Shown: positions 34,058 to 42,934, counted from the first letter of the stretch. The stretch: 64,000 nt of DNA from Cupriavidus basilensis OR16 (GCF_000243095.1 NZ_AHJE01000007.1:26515-90514), one strand, 5' to 3'. Notes: generated by a model from the letters alone, not told the origin. Made by a program: numbers and translations.

Positions 34058-35845
34058 TCAGAACAGATCCGCGTCCAGCGCCATCAGCGTGGCCGAGCCG
34101 GCGCGCGCCATGCGGATCTGCGATGCGGTCTCGGGCAGCAGCTTGGCAAAGTAGAAGCGCGCGGTCGCCAGCTTGGTCGTGTAGAACTTGTCGCCGCCAG
34201 CTTCCTTCTCCAGCGCGATCTTGGCCATGCGGGCCCAGAAGTACGAGAACACCAGGTGGCCCACCACGCGCAGGTAAGGCACCGCGGCGGCGCCGACTTC
34301 GTCGGGGTTGGCCATGGCCTTCATACCGATTTCCATGGTGAGCTTCTGCACCTTGTCGCCCAGGTCGGCCAGCGGGTTGACGAACTCCTGCATGGCTTCG
34401 TTGGTGCCCTCTTGCTCGACGAACGCTTGCACGATCTTGCCGAAAGCCTTCATCTTGGCGCCCATGTCGCCCAGGATCTTGCGGCCCAGCAGGTCCAGCG
34501 CCTGGATGGTGTTGGTGCCTTCGTAGATCATGTTGATGCGCGCGTCGCGCACGTACTGCTCCATGCCCCATTCGGCGATGTAGCCGTGGCCGCCGAAGAC
34601 CTGCATGCCTTCGTTGGTGGCGGTGAACGCATTGTCGGTCAGGAAGGCCTTGATCACGGGCGTGAGCAGCGCGACCAGGTCGCCGGCTTCCTTGCGCACG
34701 GCTTCGTCCGGATGCGACAGCTCGCGGTCGATCTGCAGCGCGGTCCAGTAGCTGAACGCGCGGCCACCTTCGGCAAAGGCCTTCTGCGTCAGCAGCATGC
34801 GGCGCACGTCGGGGTGCACGATGATCGGGTCAGCCGGCTTGTCCGGTGCCTTGGGACCGGTCAGCGCGCGCATCTGCAGGCGGTCCTTGGCATAGGCCAG
34901 CGAGTTCTGGTAGGCCACTTCGGTCAGGCCCAGGCCCTGCATGCCAACGCCCAGGCGGGCGGCGTTCATCATCACGAACATGGCGTTCAGGCCCTTGTTG
35001 GGCTCGCCCACCAGCCATCCGCGCGCGCCGTCCAGGTTCATCACGCAGGTGGCGTTGCCGTGGATGCCCATCTTGTGTTCGATCGAGCCGCACTTGATGC
35101 CGTTGCGCTCGCCCGGGTTGCCGTTGGCATCGGGGACGAACTTCGGCACCACGAACAGCGAGATGCCCTTGGTGCCCTGCGGCGCGTCCGGCAGGCGCGC
35201 CAGCACCAGGTGGATGATGTTGGCGGAGAGATCGTGCTCGCCGGCCGAGATGAAGATCTTGGTGCCGGTGATGCTGTACGAGCCGTCGACTTGCGGCTCG
35301 GCCTTGCTGCGCAGGATGCCCAGGTCGGTGCCGCAATGCGGCTCGGTCAGGCACATGGTGCCGGTCCATTCGCCGGAGACCAGCTTGGGCAGGTAGACCT
35401 TCTGCAGCTCGGGCGTGCCGTGCGCGTGCAGCGCCTCATACGCGCCGTGCGACAGGCCGGGGTACATGGTCCACGCCTGGTTGGCCGAGTTCAGCATCTC
35501 GTACAAGGCGTTGTTGACCAGGATGGGCAGGCCCTGGCCGCCGTACTCCGGGTCGCAGCCCAGCGCCGGCCAGCCGGCTTCCACGTACTGCTGGTAGGCT
35601 TCCTTGAAGCCCTTGGGCGCGTTCACCACGCCGTCGCCGACGTAAGTGCAGCCTTCGCGGTCGCCGCTCTGGTTGAGCGGGAACACGACCTCCGAGCAGA
35701 ACTTGCCGGCTTCCTCGAGCACCTGGTTGATGGTGTCCGCGTCAACGTCGGCGTGCTTCGGCAGCGCCTTGAGTTCGGCTTCCACGCCGAGCAATTCATG
35801 GAGCACGAACTGCATGTCGCGCAACGGTGCGGTGTACTGGCCCAT
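34058..35845 (-). CDS. acyl-CoA dehydrogenase
   Basis: A 595-residue FAD enzyme that introduces the first double bond in acyl-CoA. It is of the long type with a C-terminal extension (DUF4974-like end after the helical domain), as in FadE-like proteins of Burkholderiales. FAD and substrate motifs are MCLTEPHCGTDLGILRSKA near residue 160, YSITGTKIFISAGEHDLSAN near 190, QVFGGHGYIAEWGMEQYVRD near 420 and RINMIYEGTNTIQALDLLGR. The catalytic Glu is in YEGTN. Start at ATG 35845 (MGQYTAPLRDMQF). It is the first enzyme gene after the TetR regulator. Confidence 0.95.
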   Translation of the reverse strand: MGQYTAPLRDMQFVLHELLGVEAELKALPKHADVDADTINQVLEEAGKFCSEVVFPLNQSGDREGCTYVGDGVVNAPKGFKEAYQQYVEAGWPALGCDPEYGGQGLPILVNNALYEMLNSANQAWTMYPGLSHGAYEALHAHGTPELQKVYLPKLVSGEWTGTMCLTEPHCGTDLGILRSKAEPQVDGSYSITGTKIFISAGEHDLSANIIHLVLARLPDAPQGTKGISLFVVPKFVPDANGNPGERNGIKCGSIEHKMGIHGNATCVMNLDGARGWLVGEPNKGLNAMFVMMNAARLGVGMQGLGLTEVAYQNSLAYAKDRLQMRALTGPKAPDKPADPIIVHPDVRRMLLTQKAFAEGGRAFSYWTALQIDRELSHPDEAVRKEAGDLVALLTPVIKAFLTDNAFTATNEGMQVFGGHGYIAEWGMEQYVRDARINMIYEGTNTIQALDLLGRKILGDMGAKMKAFGKIVQAFVEQEGTNEAMQEFVNPLADLGDKVQKLTMEIGMKAMANPDEVGAAAVPYLRVVGHLVFSYFWARMAKIALEKEAGGDKFYTTKLATARFYFAKLLPETASQIRMARAGSATLMALDADLF

Positions 35846-35918
35846 CAAAGACTCCTTGGAGGTTTGCAAAGCCGCTACGCCGCCCATGCACGATCCGGCA
35901 CGGGACGCCGCGGCAGCG

Positions 35919-36563
35919 TCAGGTACGGTAAGACTGAATCAACTTGTTGAGCGCGACCATGGCAAGCTCGGCACTGGCGGGCAGGCGCAGGAAGCGGGCG
36001 TCATGATGCAAGCCTAGTTCAAGGCTGTACATTTCAAACAGCATCAGGCGCGGATCGCAGTCCGCGCACAGGTGCCCCTCTTCGCGTGCCTGGTCGATGG
36101 CGCGCGTGAGCGCGGCGCGCCAGATGGTGACGCTCTTGACGAGCTCGTCGCGCACCGGGCTTTCCGCGCGGTCGTCGTACTCCACCGCCCCGCTGATGTA
36201 GATGCATCCCGTGGTCACTTCCTGGATGCGCTTTTCCATCCAGCGGCGCACCATGGACTGCAGGCGGGGCAGCCCGCGCGGCTCGTGCAGCGAGGGATAG
36301 AAAACCTCCTGCTCGAACCGGCGGTGATACTCACGCACCACTTCCACCTGCAAATCCTCGCGCGAACCGAAATGCGCGAAGACGCCGCTTTTGCTCATCT
36401 GCATGCGTTCCGCGAGCAGCCCGATGGTCAAGCCTTCGAGCCCGTCGCGGGACGACAATTCCAGTGCGGCATCCAGAATGGCCACGCGCGTCATTTCCCC
36501 CTTGCGCATAGGCGCGGGGGACGCGGAAGTGGCGGATTCGAGACGGGCTGACTGGTGTCGCAT
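35919..36563 (-). CDS. TetR-family regulator of the beta-oxidation operon
   Basis: A 214-residue TetR protein. The HTH lies at about residues 24-70: TRVAILDAALELSSRDGLEG, then LLAERMQMSKSGVFAHFGSR. The C-terminal domain (TetR_C_33-like, with GCIYISGAVEYDDR) resembles fatty-acid-responsive members. GGAG precedes ATG 36563. It heads an operon of acyl-CoA dehydrogenase, bifunctional FadB/J enzyme, thiolase, DegV protein and hydratase. An inverted repeat GAACG-AC-CGTTC 134 bases upstream is its probable operator, released by acyl-CoA; the ligand is inferred. Confidence 0.9.
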   Translation of the reverse strand: MRHQSARLESATSASPAPMRKGEMTRVAILDAALELSSRDGLEGLTIGLLAERMQMSKSGVFAHFGSREDLQVEVVREYHRRFEQEVFYPSLHEPRGLPRLQSMVRRWMEKRIQEVTTGCIYISGAVEYDDRAESPVRDELVKSVTIWRAALTRAIDQAREEGHLCADCDPRLMLFEMYSLELGLHHDARFLRLPASAELAMVALNKLIQSYRT

Positions 36564-36882
36564 GATTTTTTCTCCGTTCTTCGCGGCGCGACACTGATCG
36601 CGCTGCGTATGACCCTGACGTAATGCATATTTTTGCTGCCCGGCTGGCTGCTTCACCGCCTGGCAGACTCGAATGCACGCAGTCTAAGGCAAAAAAGAAC
36701 GACCGTTCAGATTATTGTGATCGCGCTCGCCGGCGGCAAGCTTTTAATTAGATCGGGGTTTCTAAACGCAGCGGCCGCGCTCGTGCGCTGCAACATGCCG
36801 CGACGCAGGGCGACGGCGAGTTTTCGTGCCGCGCGTGATGCGCAGCAACATCGCGCCGCGCCCCCCTCGCATTGTCCCGCGA
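36564..36882. other. intergenic region between tetR and clsB
   Basis: 319 bases without a gene. It holds the inverted repeat at 36697-36708 and AT-rich sequence upstream of tetR, where the operon promoter must lie. The left half near clsB shows nothing clear. Confidence 0.6.
36697..36708. promoter_or_regulatory. inverted repeat upstream of tetR, probable TetR operator
   Basis: GAACG-AC-CGTTC: 5-bp perfect arms around two bases, flanked by A-rich sequence. It lies 134 bases before the tetR start. The form fits TetR-type operators of fatty-acid regulators in betaproteobacteria; the match to a named regulon is from memory and not certain. Confidence 0.55.
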
Positions 36883-38208
36883 TCAGTAGCGCCCTGTCAC
36901 GCCGGCAATGATCACGCCGACACGCAGCACCATGTAGGCGGCCCAGTTCGCCATCCGGCGCACCGCCGAAAGGCGCGCGTGGGTGGCGGCCTTGACCTCG
37001 ATGCTGCGCGAGGCGATGGCGTGCTCCAGCTCCTCGCGCAGCTCGGCGCAAAACGCCCCGTCGTAGACGGCGACATTGGCCTCGCGGGCCAGCAGCAGGC
37101 TGAATGGATCCATGTTGCTGGAGCCCACCGTAGCCCAGGCATCGTCGACCACGGCGACCTTGGCGTGCAGGAAACTGTCGGCGTACTCGTAGATTTCCAC
37201 ACCGGCCCCGAGCAGGGTCGCGTAGAGCGAATGGGTCGCATAGTGCTGCAAACGGTACTCAACCATGCCCTGCAGCAGCAGCCGCACGCGCACCCCGCGC
37301 TTGCGGCAGGCCAGCAGCGCGCGCCGCATCTTGTGCCCGGGCAGGAAGTACGCGTTGGCGATGATCACCTCCCGCCGCGCGCCGCCCAGTGCCTGCAGGT
37401 ACTGGCGTTCGATGGCGCGGCGGTTGCGCAGGTTGTCCCGCAGCAGCAGCACGGCGCGCATGCCGCCGGCCTGGTACTGGAGCGGCAGCGGCAGGTCGGT
37501 GATCAGCGGGAACTCGGCCGCCACCCCCGCCAGGCCCACGCTGCGCATTTCGCCGCGCAGCGATAGCTGCCACCACAGGCGTTCCGCGGTCAGCGCGATC
37601 TGGTTGACCAGCGGCCCCCGCACCTCCACGGCGAAGTCATAGCGAGGGCCGAGCCCGGCGCTCTCGAAGGGCCCGTGGTTGTGGTCATCGATGATATTGA
37701 TGCCGCCAACGAAGCCGATCTGCTGGTCGATCACGGCCAGCTTGCGGTGCAGCCGGCGCAGGTTGCGCAGCGCCAGGCTGAAACGGCGCAGGGGACGGAA
37801 GATCTTGAGGCACACCCCGCCGTCGCGCAGCCGCGCGGCGAGCCCGGGCGGCATGTCGCCGGCGCCAAAACCGTCCACCACCAGATGCACGGCAACGCCC
37901 CGCCCGGCCGCCCGGATCAATGCCTCGCCCACCGCCGCGCCAACCTCATCGTCGGCGTAGATATAGGTTTCGATCGACACCGAGAAGACGGCCTGGTCGA
38001 TCGCCGCGACCAGGGCTGGGAAGAACGCGTTGCCACCACGCAGCAGGCGCACTGCGTTGCCACCCATGGGCCTGCCGCGGCGCCATTCGGAGCGCAGCGG
38101 GCCGGCGCGGCGCGACGCGCGCGCGGGGGTATCGTCGCGGGTCACGGTGAGCCCGGGAGGCGGCGCGCGGGGCGGGCGTGGGAGCGGAATCGAGGACATG
38201 CGGCACAT
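36883..38208 (-). CDS. clsB: cardiolipin synthase ClsB
   Basis: A 441-residue phospholipase-D superfamily enzyme that makes cardiolipin from phosphatidylglycerol. Two HKD motifs are visible: HRKLAVIDQQIGFVGGINI (about residue 155) and HAKVAVVDDAWATVGSSNMD (about 350). The length and absence of N-terminal membrane helices fit ClsB rather than ClsA; a hydrophobic stretch (WAAYMVLRVGVIIAGV) ends the protein. Starts at ATG 38208 or 38199 are both possible. It neighbours mobB divergently. Confidence 0.93.
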   Translation of the reverse strand: MCRMSSIPLPRPPRAPPPGLTVTRDDTPARASRRAGPLRSEWRRGRPMGGNAVRLLRGGNAFFPALVAAIDQAVFSVSIETYIYADDEVGAAVGEALIRAAGRGVAVHLVVDGFGAGDMPPGLAARLRDGGVCLKIFRPLRRFSLALRNLRRLHRKLAVIDQQIGFVGGINIIDDHNHGPFESAGLGPRYDFAVEVRGPLVNQIALTAERLWWQLSLRGEMRSVGLAGVAAEFPLITDLPLPLQYQAGGMRAVLLLRDNLRNRRAIERQYLQALGGARREVIIANAYFLPGHKMRRALLACRKRGVRVRLLLQGMVEYRLQHYATHSLYATLLGAGVEIYEYADSFLHAKVAVVDDAWATVGSSNMDPFSLLLAREANVAVYDGAFCAELREELEHAIASRSIEVKAATHARLSAVRRMANWAAYMVLRVGVIIAGVTGRY

Positions 38209-38337
38209 TATCAGGCACGCCGATGTCTTGTGCGTGCGCCAGGCGGCGCGCGACGCGCACAGCGCGTGGGGCCATGTGCGCCGTGGCGGCCGTTCTCTGC
38301 TATCGTCGCCGTTTTATCCCCTCGCAGCCCCCACATC

Positions 38338-38895
38338 GTGAAGGTTTTCGGCATCTCCGGTGCGTCCGGCAGCGGCAAGACCACGTTGCTGGATCAACTG
38401 ATCCCGCGCTTCGTCGCCACCGGCCTGCGCGTGGCCGGCGTCAAGCACACCCACCACGGCTTTGATCCCGACACCCCGGGCAAGGACTCCTGGCGCATGC
38501 GCCAGGCCGGCTGCGCCAATGTCGTGCTGGTGGGCGCGCGGCACCTCACGCTGATGCGCCACTATCCCGAAGCCCAGGCCTCGCCGGAGTTGGCCGACGC
38601 GCTCGCCGTGCTGCCCGCCGACACGGACCTGGTGCTGGTGGAAGGCTACAAGCACAGCGATTTCCCCAAGCTTGAAGTGTTCCGGCCGGACCTGGGCAGG
38701 CCGCCACTATGGCCGGCGGTGCCAAGCATCGTGGCCGTCGCCAGCGACCAGCCGCACGCGGTGGCCACGCTCACCGCGCTGCCCGTGCTAGACCTGGCGG
38801 ACCTGGACGCGATCTGCCAGCTCATCCGTGACAGCGCGCCCACGGTCACGCCCGCACTGGCTGCCACCTTGGCGCAGCCTCACCAGACCCGGTAG
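38338..38895 (+). CDS. mobB: molybdopterin-guanine dinucleotide biosynthesis protein B
   Basis: A 185-residue GTP-binding adapter for MobA in molybdenum cofactor maturation. The P-loop GISGASGSGKTTLLDQLIP is at residues 5-23, and VAGVKHTHHGFDPDTPGKDS, the family's His-rich loop, follows. LVLVEGYKHSDFPKLEVFR is also diagnostic. GTG 38338 is chosen because it gives the usual MKVFGISG start. It overlaps the convergent SDR gene by 16 bases. A molybdenum hydroxylase is encoded at 61.8-64 kb in the same window, but there is no direct link. Confidence 0.94.
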   Translation: MKVFGISGASGSGKTTLLDQLIPRFVATGLRVAGVKHTHHGFDPDTPGKDSWRMRQAGCANVVLVGARHLTLMRHYPEAQASPELADALAVLPADTDLVLVEGYKHSDFPKLEVFRPDLGRPPLWPAVPSIVAVASDQPHAVATLTALPVLDLADLDAICQLIRDSAPTVTPALAATLAQPHQTR

Positions 38896-39479
38896 ACATG
38901 GCCGCTGCGCGGCCCTTCCACACTGCGCTGGAAGGCCAGCGCGACGCGCGCCGCCGGCACCGGCTCAAAGCCGGGGAAGAAATCGCCATACGCAGGCCAT
39001 GACTCCTGCACCACCGTCGGGCTGACCACATTGATGCGCAGGCCGCGCTCCAGCTCGGGCGCCGCGCTACGCACGAATCCCTCCAGCGCCGCATTGACGC
39101 TGCCGGCATTGGCGCCCATGCGGATCGGCTCGCTGCCGACGATGCCGCTGGTCAGCGTAATCGAGCCGCCTTGGTTCAGGAAATGCTGGCCAACCAGCGC
39201 CAGGCGCACCTGCCCCAGCAGTTTGTCCTGCAGCCCGATTTCAAAGTCCTCGGCCCGCATCTGCGCGAGCGGCCCGAAAAACAGGCTTCCGGTAGTGGCG
39301 ACGATCGCGTCCACCCTGCCGGTCGCTTCGAACAAGGCCAGCACGGATTCCGGCCGGGTCAGGTCGACCCGGTGATCACCGCGCGATTTGCCGACCCGCA
39401 CCACTTCGTGGCGGGCCGACAGGTTCTCTACCACCGCCTGGCCGAGCGTGCCGCTGGCTCCGATCACAACAATTTTCAT
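38880..39479 (-). CDS. short-chain dehydrogenase/reductase
   Basis: A 199-residue short SDR. The nucleotide site is IVVIGASGTLGQAVVENL, with ATTGSLFFGPLAQM and SGIVGSEPIRMGANAGSVNA around the catalytic Ser region. The usual YxxxK is replaced by NAGSVNAALEGFVRSAA, where no Tyr is at the expected place, as in the short 'SDR family 11'-like group. The substrate is unknown. It is divergent from a LysR gene at 39615, which probably controls it, and it overlaps mobB tail to tail. Confidence 0.85.
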   Translation of the reverse strand: MKIVVIGASGTLGQAVVENLSARHEVVRVGKSRGDHRVDLTRPESVLALFEATGRVDAIVATTGSLFFGPLAQMRAEDFEIGLQDKLLGQVRLALVGQHFLNQGGSITLTSGIVGSEPIRMGANAGSVNAALEGFVRSAAPELERGLRINVVSPTVVQESWPAYGDFFPGFEPVPAARVALAFQRSVEGPRSGHVYRVW

Positions 39480-39614
39480 CGCATTCCCCATGATTCCGGT
39501 TGTTTAAGAAGACGGAATTCCTTCCGCCGCCATCAGGAATGCATTGTGGAAGTGGATTCGAAAGCGATAAATGGGCTAGGATTTCGCGTGTCCCTAACTT
39601 TTCATTAGTAATCC

Positions 39615-40496
39615 ATGGACAAGTTGCGCAGCATGGAGGTGTTTGCCGCCGCCGCCGAGGCCGGCAGCTTCAGCGCCTGCGCCGATGCGCTGGGCCTGTC
39701 GGCGGTGATGGTGGGCAAGCATGTCGGCCAGCTGGAGCGGCATCTGGGCGTGCGCCTGCTGCAACGCAGCACGCGCCGCCAGAGCCTGACCGAAGCCGGC
39801 CGGCTGTTCCTGGAGGAATGCCGGCAGATCCTGGAGCGCGTGCGCAATGCGGAAACCGTGGCCGAACGCCTGCACAGCCAGCCACGCGGCCGCCTGCGCG
39901 TGACCGCGCCGGTGACGCTGGGCGAGACGGCGGTGGCCGAGGCGGTATCGGCCTACCTGCTGCGCTACCCGGAAGTCACGGTGGAACTGGTGCTCGATGA
40001 CGCCTTCACCGACCTGATTGCCGACGGCTTCGACGCCGCCGTGCGCATCGGCGCGCTAGCCAATTCCGACCACCTGGTGGCGCGGCCCTTGCGGCCGTAT
40101 CGCATGGCAATCTGCGCGGCGCCGGCCTATCTCGCGCAGGCGGGCCATCCGCGAACGCTGGCGGACCTGGCCGGGCACCGTTGCCTGAATCATCTGCTGT
40201 GGCCGCAGGGCATGGGATGGCCGGCCACCGCGGACGACCAGGCGGCGGTGCCTTCGGCGCCGCTGGCGGCCAATAACGGCCAGGCGCTGCGGCGCGCGGC
40301 GTTGGCGGGCTGTGGGGTGGTGATGCAACCCGAAGTGCTGCTGGCGGCGGACATTGCCGGCGGGCTGCTGGTGCCGCTGCTGGAAGACGCAGTGCCGGCG
40401 CCAAGGCCGGTGCATCTGCTCTATCCGCGCGATCCGCGGCCGCTGCCCAAGCAGGCCAGCTTTGTGCAGATCATGCTGGAGAAAATGGGGGCATGA
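39615..40496 (+). CDS. LysR-family transcriptional regulator
   Basis: A 293-residue LysR protein with HTH at residues 1-60 (MDKLRSMEVFAAAAEAGSFS, then SAVMVGKHVGQLERHLG) and an effector domain. The start resembles the large group of LysR proteins that regulate an adjacent, divergent SDR or quinone reductase. The SDR gene at 39479 is such a neighbour. No clean inverted repeat was seen between them except GGAATTCC near 39517. A 9-bp repeat array begins 2 bases after the stop. Confidence 0.92.
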   Translation: MDKLRSMEVFAAAAEAGSFSACADALGLSAVMVGKHVGQLERHLGVRLLQRSTRRQSLTEAGRLFLEECRQILERVRNAETVAERLHSQPRGRLRVTAPVTLGETAVAEAVSAYLLRYPEVTVELVLDDAFTDLIADGFDAAVRIGALANSDHLVARPLRPYRMAICAAPAYLAQAGHPRTLADLAGHRCLNHLLWPQGMGWPATADDQAAVPSAPLAANNGQALRRAALAGCGVVMQPEVLLAADIAGGLLVPLLEDAVPAPRPVHLLYPRDPRPLPKQASFVQIMLEKMGA

Positions 40497-41115
40497 AGCG
40501 CCTGATGCGCCTGATGCGCCTGATGCGCCTGCGCGCGCCGCCCGCGGAGGACACCTCCGTCGCGCCCAGCGTGGTGCAGATCAGGTTGTCGAGCCGGTGA
40601 TTCCAGTCATTGAAATCCCCCGCGATCACCAGTGGCGCCTGTGCCGGCACCACATCCTGCACGCGCTTGACCAGCGCCTCCGCCTGCCGCGCGCGGCTGC
40701 GCGCGAACAAACCGAAATGCACGCAGATCAGGTGGGCCTCGACCCCGTTCATGTCGGCCACCGCATGCAGCAGCCCGCGCTGCTCGAAGCGATGGTCGGA
40801 GATATCGAGGTTTTCCGACATCAGGATCGGGTGGCGCGACAGGATGGCGTTGCCGTGGTGCCCGTGGTCGTACACCGCATTGCGCCCATAAACCGAATGC
40901 GGATAGGCGTCGGTCGCCAGGTAGTTGAGCTGGGTGTAGTCAGGGTCGAACAAGGCCGCCGCCACCAGGCGGTCATTGCGGTCCTGCACTTCCTGCAGGA
41001 AGACGATGTCGGCGTTGACCACGTGCAGCCCATCACGCACATTATGGATCCGGGACTTGCCCTTGATGCCGGTCACGCCCTTGTGAATGTTGTAGGTGAC
41101 GACGCGCAGCCTCAT
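40471..41115 (-). CDS. endonuclease/exonuclease/phosphatase (EEP) family protein, C terminus replaced
   Basis: A 214-residue frame; the first 190 or so form an EEP-family enzyme (phosphodiesterase or DNase I fold). LRVVTYNIHKGVTGIKGKSR (Asn metal site), DIVFLQEVQDRN (catalytic Glu), HGNAILSRHPI, and VIAGDFNDWNHRLDNLI (Asp/Asn) are present. The final part with the catalytic SDH motif is missing. After TTLGATEVSS the frame runs into Arg/Ile repeats coded by the 9-bp array at 40498-40531, and it ends within the convergent LysR gene. It is therefore probably inactive. ATG 41115 overlaps the nudB stop as ATGA. Confidence 0.85.
   Translation of the reverse strand: MRLRVVTYNIHKGVTGIKGKSRIHNVRDGLHVVNADIVFLQEVQDRNDRLVAAALFDPDYTQLNYLATDAYPHSVYGRNAVYDHGHHGNAILSRHPILMSENLDISDHRFEQRGLLHAVADMNGVEAHLICVHFGLFARSRARQAEALVKRVQDVVPAQAPLVIAGDFNDWNHRLDNLICTTLGATEVSSAGGARRRIRRIRRIRRFMPPFSPA
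40498..40531. repeat. 9-bp tandem array
   Basis: GCGCCTGAT repeated 3.8 times with no mismatch, starting 2 bases after the LysR stop. It sits at the place where the EEP gene has lost its 3' end, so it may mark the deletion joint. Confidence 0.95.
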
Positions 41116-41588
41116 CGATCCGCTCCGCAGGCCGCGCGCTGCCCCTGATGTACCCGCCAGTCCAGTTGCAGCACGGCCTCGGCGTTACTGGTCGAGAAGC
41201 AAAGCGCGGCGGCTTCGCGCCATGGCAGCCACTGATATCGCAGGTGCTCGCGAGGCGCCAGCGTCACCGGCCGCGGCTGCGCCACGCGCAGGCCAAACCA
41301 ATGCTCGGTGTTGCGCGTCACGCCAGGGGCGTAGCGGTGGCGCCACTGCGGGTAGATTTCGTAGTCGATGGTGTGCTGCCAGTCGTCCAGTTCGTGCTCG
41401 GCTGCGATCAGGCCGGTTTCCTCGGCCACCTCGCGTGCGGCCGTCAGTGCCAGTGGCTCGTCCGGCGTGTCCAGGCTGCCGGTGACGGACTGCCAATAGC
41501 CCGGCCGGTCGGCGCGCTCGATCAACAGCACTTGCAGGTCCGGCGTGTGAATCACAACCAGGACGGATTCAGGGATTTTGTAGGACAT
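41112..41588 (-). CDS. nudB: dihydroneopterin triphosphate diphosphatase
   Basis: A 158-residue Nudix hydrolase acting early in folate synthesis. MSYKIPESVLVVIHTPDLQV is a typical NudB start. The Nudix box reads GSLDTPDEPLALTAAREVAE followed by ETGL, with the usual REVAEETG core. EHWFGLRVAQPRPVTLAPRE is also family-like. It starts at ATG 41588, overlaps the EEP gene by four bases, and belongs to the same direction as aspS upstream, the normal order in Ralstonia relatives. Confidence 0.93.
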   Translation of the reverse strand: MSYKIPESVLVVIHTPDLQVLLIERADRPGYWQSVTGSLDTPDEPLALTAAREVAEETGLIAAEHELDDWQHTIDYEIYPQWRHRYAPGVTRNTEHWFGLRVAQPRPVTLAPREHLRYQWLPWREAAALCFSTSNAEAVLQLDWRVHQGQRAACGADR

Positions 41589-41693
41589 GGGGATAGGACA
41601 AACGGCGTCCCCAAGCTTACCGCAGTTGCGCCCCTGCGCCATGGGAAACATGGCGGGCATGGTGGACATGACGGTCTCGCGGGTCCGGCCCGC

Positions 41694-42584
41694 TCATGCA
41701 GCGTGGACGCTGGGCTGCGCCGGCGTCTCGCGCAGCCAGGTCTCGAATACGCCCGGCGAGTCGCCGTGGCCCCACGCGGCGCGCAGTTGCTGCATCAACG
41801 GCGTGAGCGAGTGCGTGTATTCGCGCGAAGCCGCCTGCGCATGCACGGCCAGGCGGTCGGCACATTGCTGGACCTGTGCCTGCAGCTGCGCGCGCTCCTG
41901 CGCGATCTCCTTCTCGCGCACACCCAGCGCGTTGTACTTCTGGATCAGGAAGCGCTGATAGTCCCCCGCCTCCACGCCCTGGGCCGCCTGCGCGTTGACC
42001 TGCTCGAAGCGCATCACGATGCTGCCGGTTTCCTGCTCGATGTGCGTGGCCTCGGCGGCCAGCGCCTGCAACCCGTCCTGCAGCCGCAGTGCCTCGCGGC
42101 GCTCGTCGCGCAACTGCGCGGCGTACTCGTCGAAGCTGCGCTGGGCCGTCAGGTAAGCCTGCACAACCGGCTGCGGCGCCACCACCAGCAACGGGTCCGC
42201 GCCGCCGGCGCCGCTGCCCTGCAGCAAAGCGTCGTCGGCCAGCCTCAGGTTGCCCAGGTCCTCCAGCCAGCGTCCACGCGCCATGACGGTGCCCACCGTA
42301 TCGAGCGCCACCCGGCGCAAGGCCTCGGCGCGCTGCATTTCCACCGGCTCGAGCATTGGTACGCCAACACCGCCGCCGGTCTGCGCGGCATGGGCGATAT
42401 CCGGCACGCAAGCCGCCACCGTGGTCGCCACGGACTCCGACATGGCCACTGCGGAGCGGCGCACCGCGCGCCGCAGCTCGAAACGCGCCAGCAGCATCAT
42501 CACCAGCCCGGCCACCAGCCAGGTGACGATGGTTTCGGCATGAGCCAGTAAAAACTGGCGGATCAGTTCTACATCCAGGTGCAC
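41694..42584 (-). CDS. unknown membrane-anchored coiled-coil protein
   Basis: I do not recognise the family. The 296-residue protein starts at GTG 42584, which has an excellent GGAGGA seven bases upstream. One membrane helix is visible at about residues 17-34 (TIVTWLVAGLVMMLLARF), so the N terminus crosses the inner membrane. It is followed by a basic segment and a long stretch rich in Ala, Glu, Gln and Arg. The stretch at residues 155-260 has heptad-like character (LRDERREALRLQDGLQALAA; QERAQLQAQVQQCADRL). No cysteine pair, no enzyme motif. It sits between nudB and aspS, all on the minus strand. Confidence 0.75.
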   Translation of the reverse strand: MHLDVELIRQFLLAHAETIVTWLVAGLVMMLLARFELRRAVRRSAVAMSESVATTVAACVPDIAHAAQTGGGVGVPMLEPVEMQRAEALRRVALDTVGTVMARGRWLEDLGNLRLADDALLQGSGAGGADPLLVVAPQPVVQAYLTAQRSFDEYAAQLRDERREALRLQDGLQALAAEATHIEQETGSIVMRFEQVNAQAAQGVEAGDYQRFLIQKYNALGVREKEIAQERAQLQAQVQQCADRLAVHAQAASREYTHSLTPLMQQLRAAWGHGDSPGVFETWLRETPAQPSVHAA

Positions 42585-42774
42585 GGCAAATTCCTCCCGC
42601 GCGGCCGGCGTGCCTTCGAAATGGGCTTGCGGCTTGGCGCTATAAAGGGAGAAGACTGGGCGGAAAGGGCTTCGTTCCGCGATGTAACAATTGGAAACCA
42701 GCCATCGGGTGCTGACTGTGGCACGTGCCGCGCGCGAGACCCATGCCGCGGGACCTGGCCGGATCTCCCATACC

Positions 42775-42852
42775 TCAGGCGTGAGCCGCCTTCATGTCCG
42801 TGATGAAGGCGTCCAGCAGGTCGTTGCGGTGCGGCTTGCGGCGTACCGCCAT
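42775..42852 (-). CDS. possible 25-residue small protein
   Basis: A short frame from ATG 42852 to TGA 42775 encodes MAVRRKPHRNDLLDAFITDM plus KAAHA. GAGA stands 1-4 bases upstream, a poor ribosome-binding site. The codons look natural (strong third-position GC) and the peptide is basic at the start, amphipathic at the end. It may be a real small gene or the tail of a lost one. I do not recognise it. Confidence 0.35.
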   Translation of the reverse strand: MAVRRKPHRNDLLDAFITDMKAAHA

Positions 42853-42909
42853 GTCTCGAGTGGCAGGCTTGGCCGCGACCGCGGCAAGCGTTTAAGGCAC
42901 CCCGGAAAC

Positions 42910-42934
42910 AAAAAGGCCGCGCTTGCGCGCGGCC
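42910..42934 (-). terminator. Rho-independent terminator of aspS
   Basis: Stem GGCCGCGC/GCGCGGCC with loop TTGC; five T follow on the minus strand. It starts 26 bases after the aspS stop. Confidence 0.9.

Noticed and set aside
40498..40531. Repeat array considered as CRISPR
   Set aside because: Nine-base units with no spacers and no cas genes; it is a simple tandem repeat.
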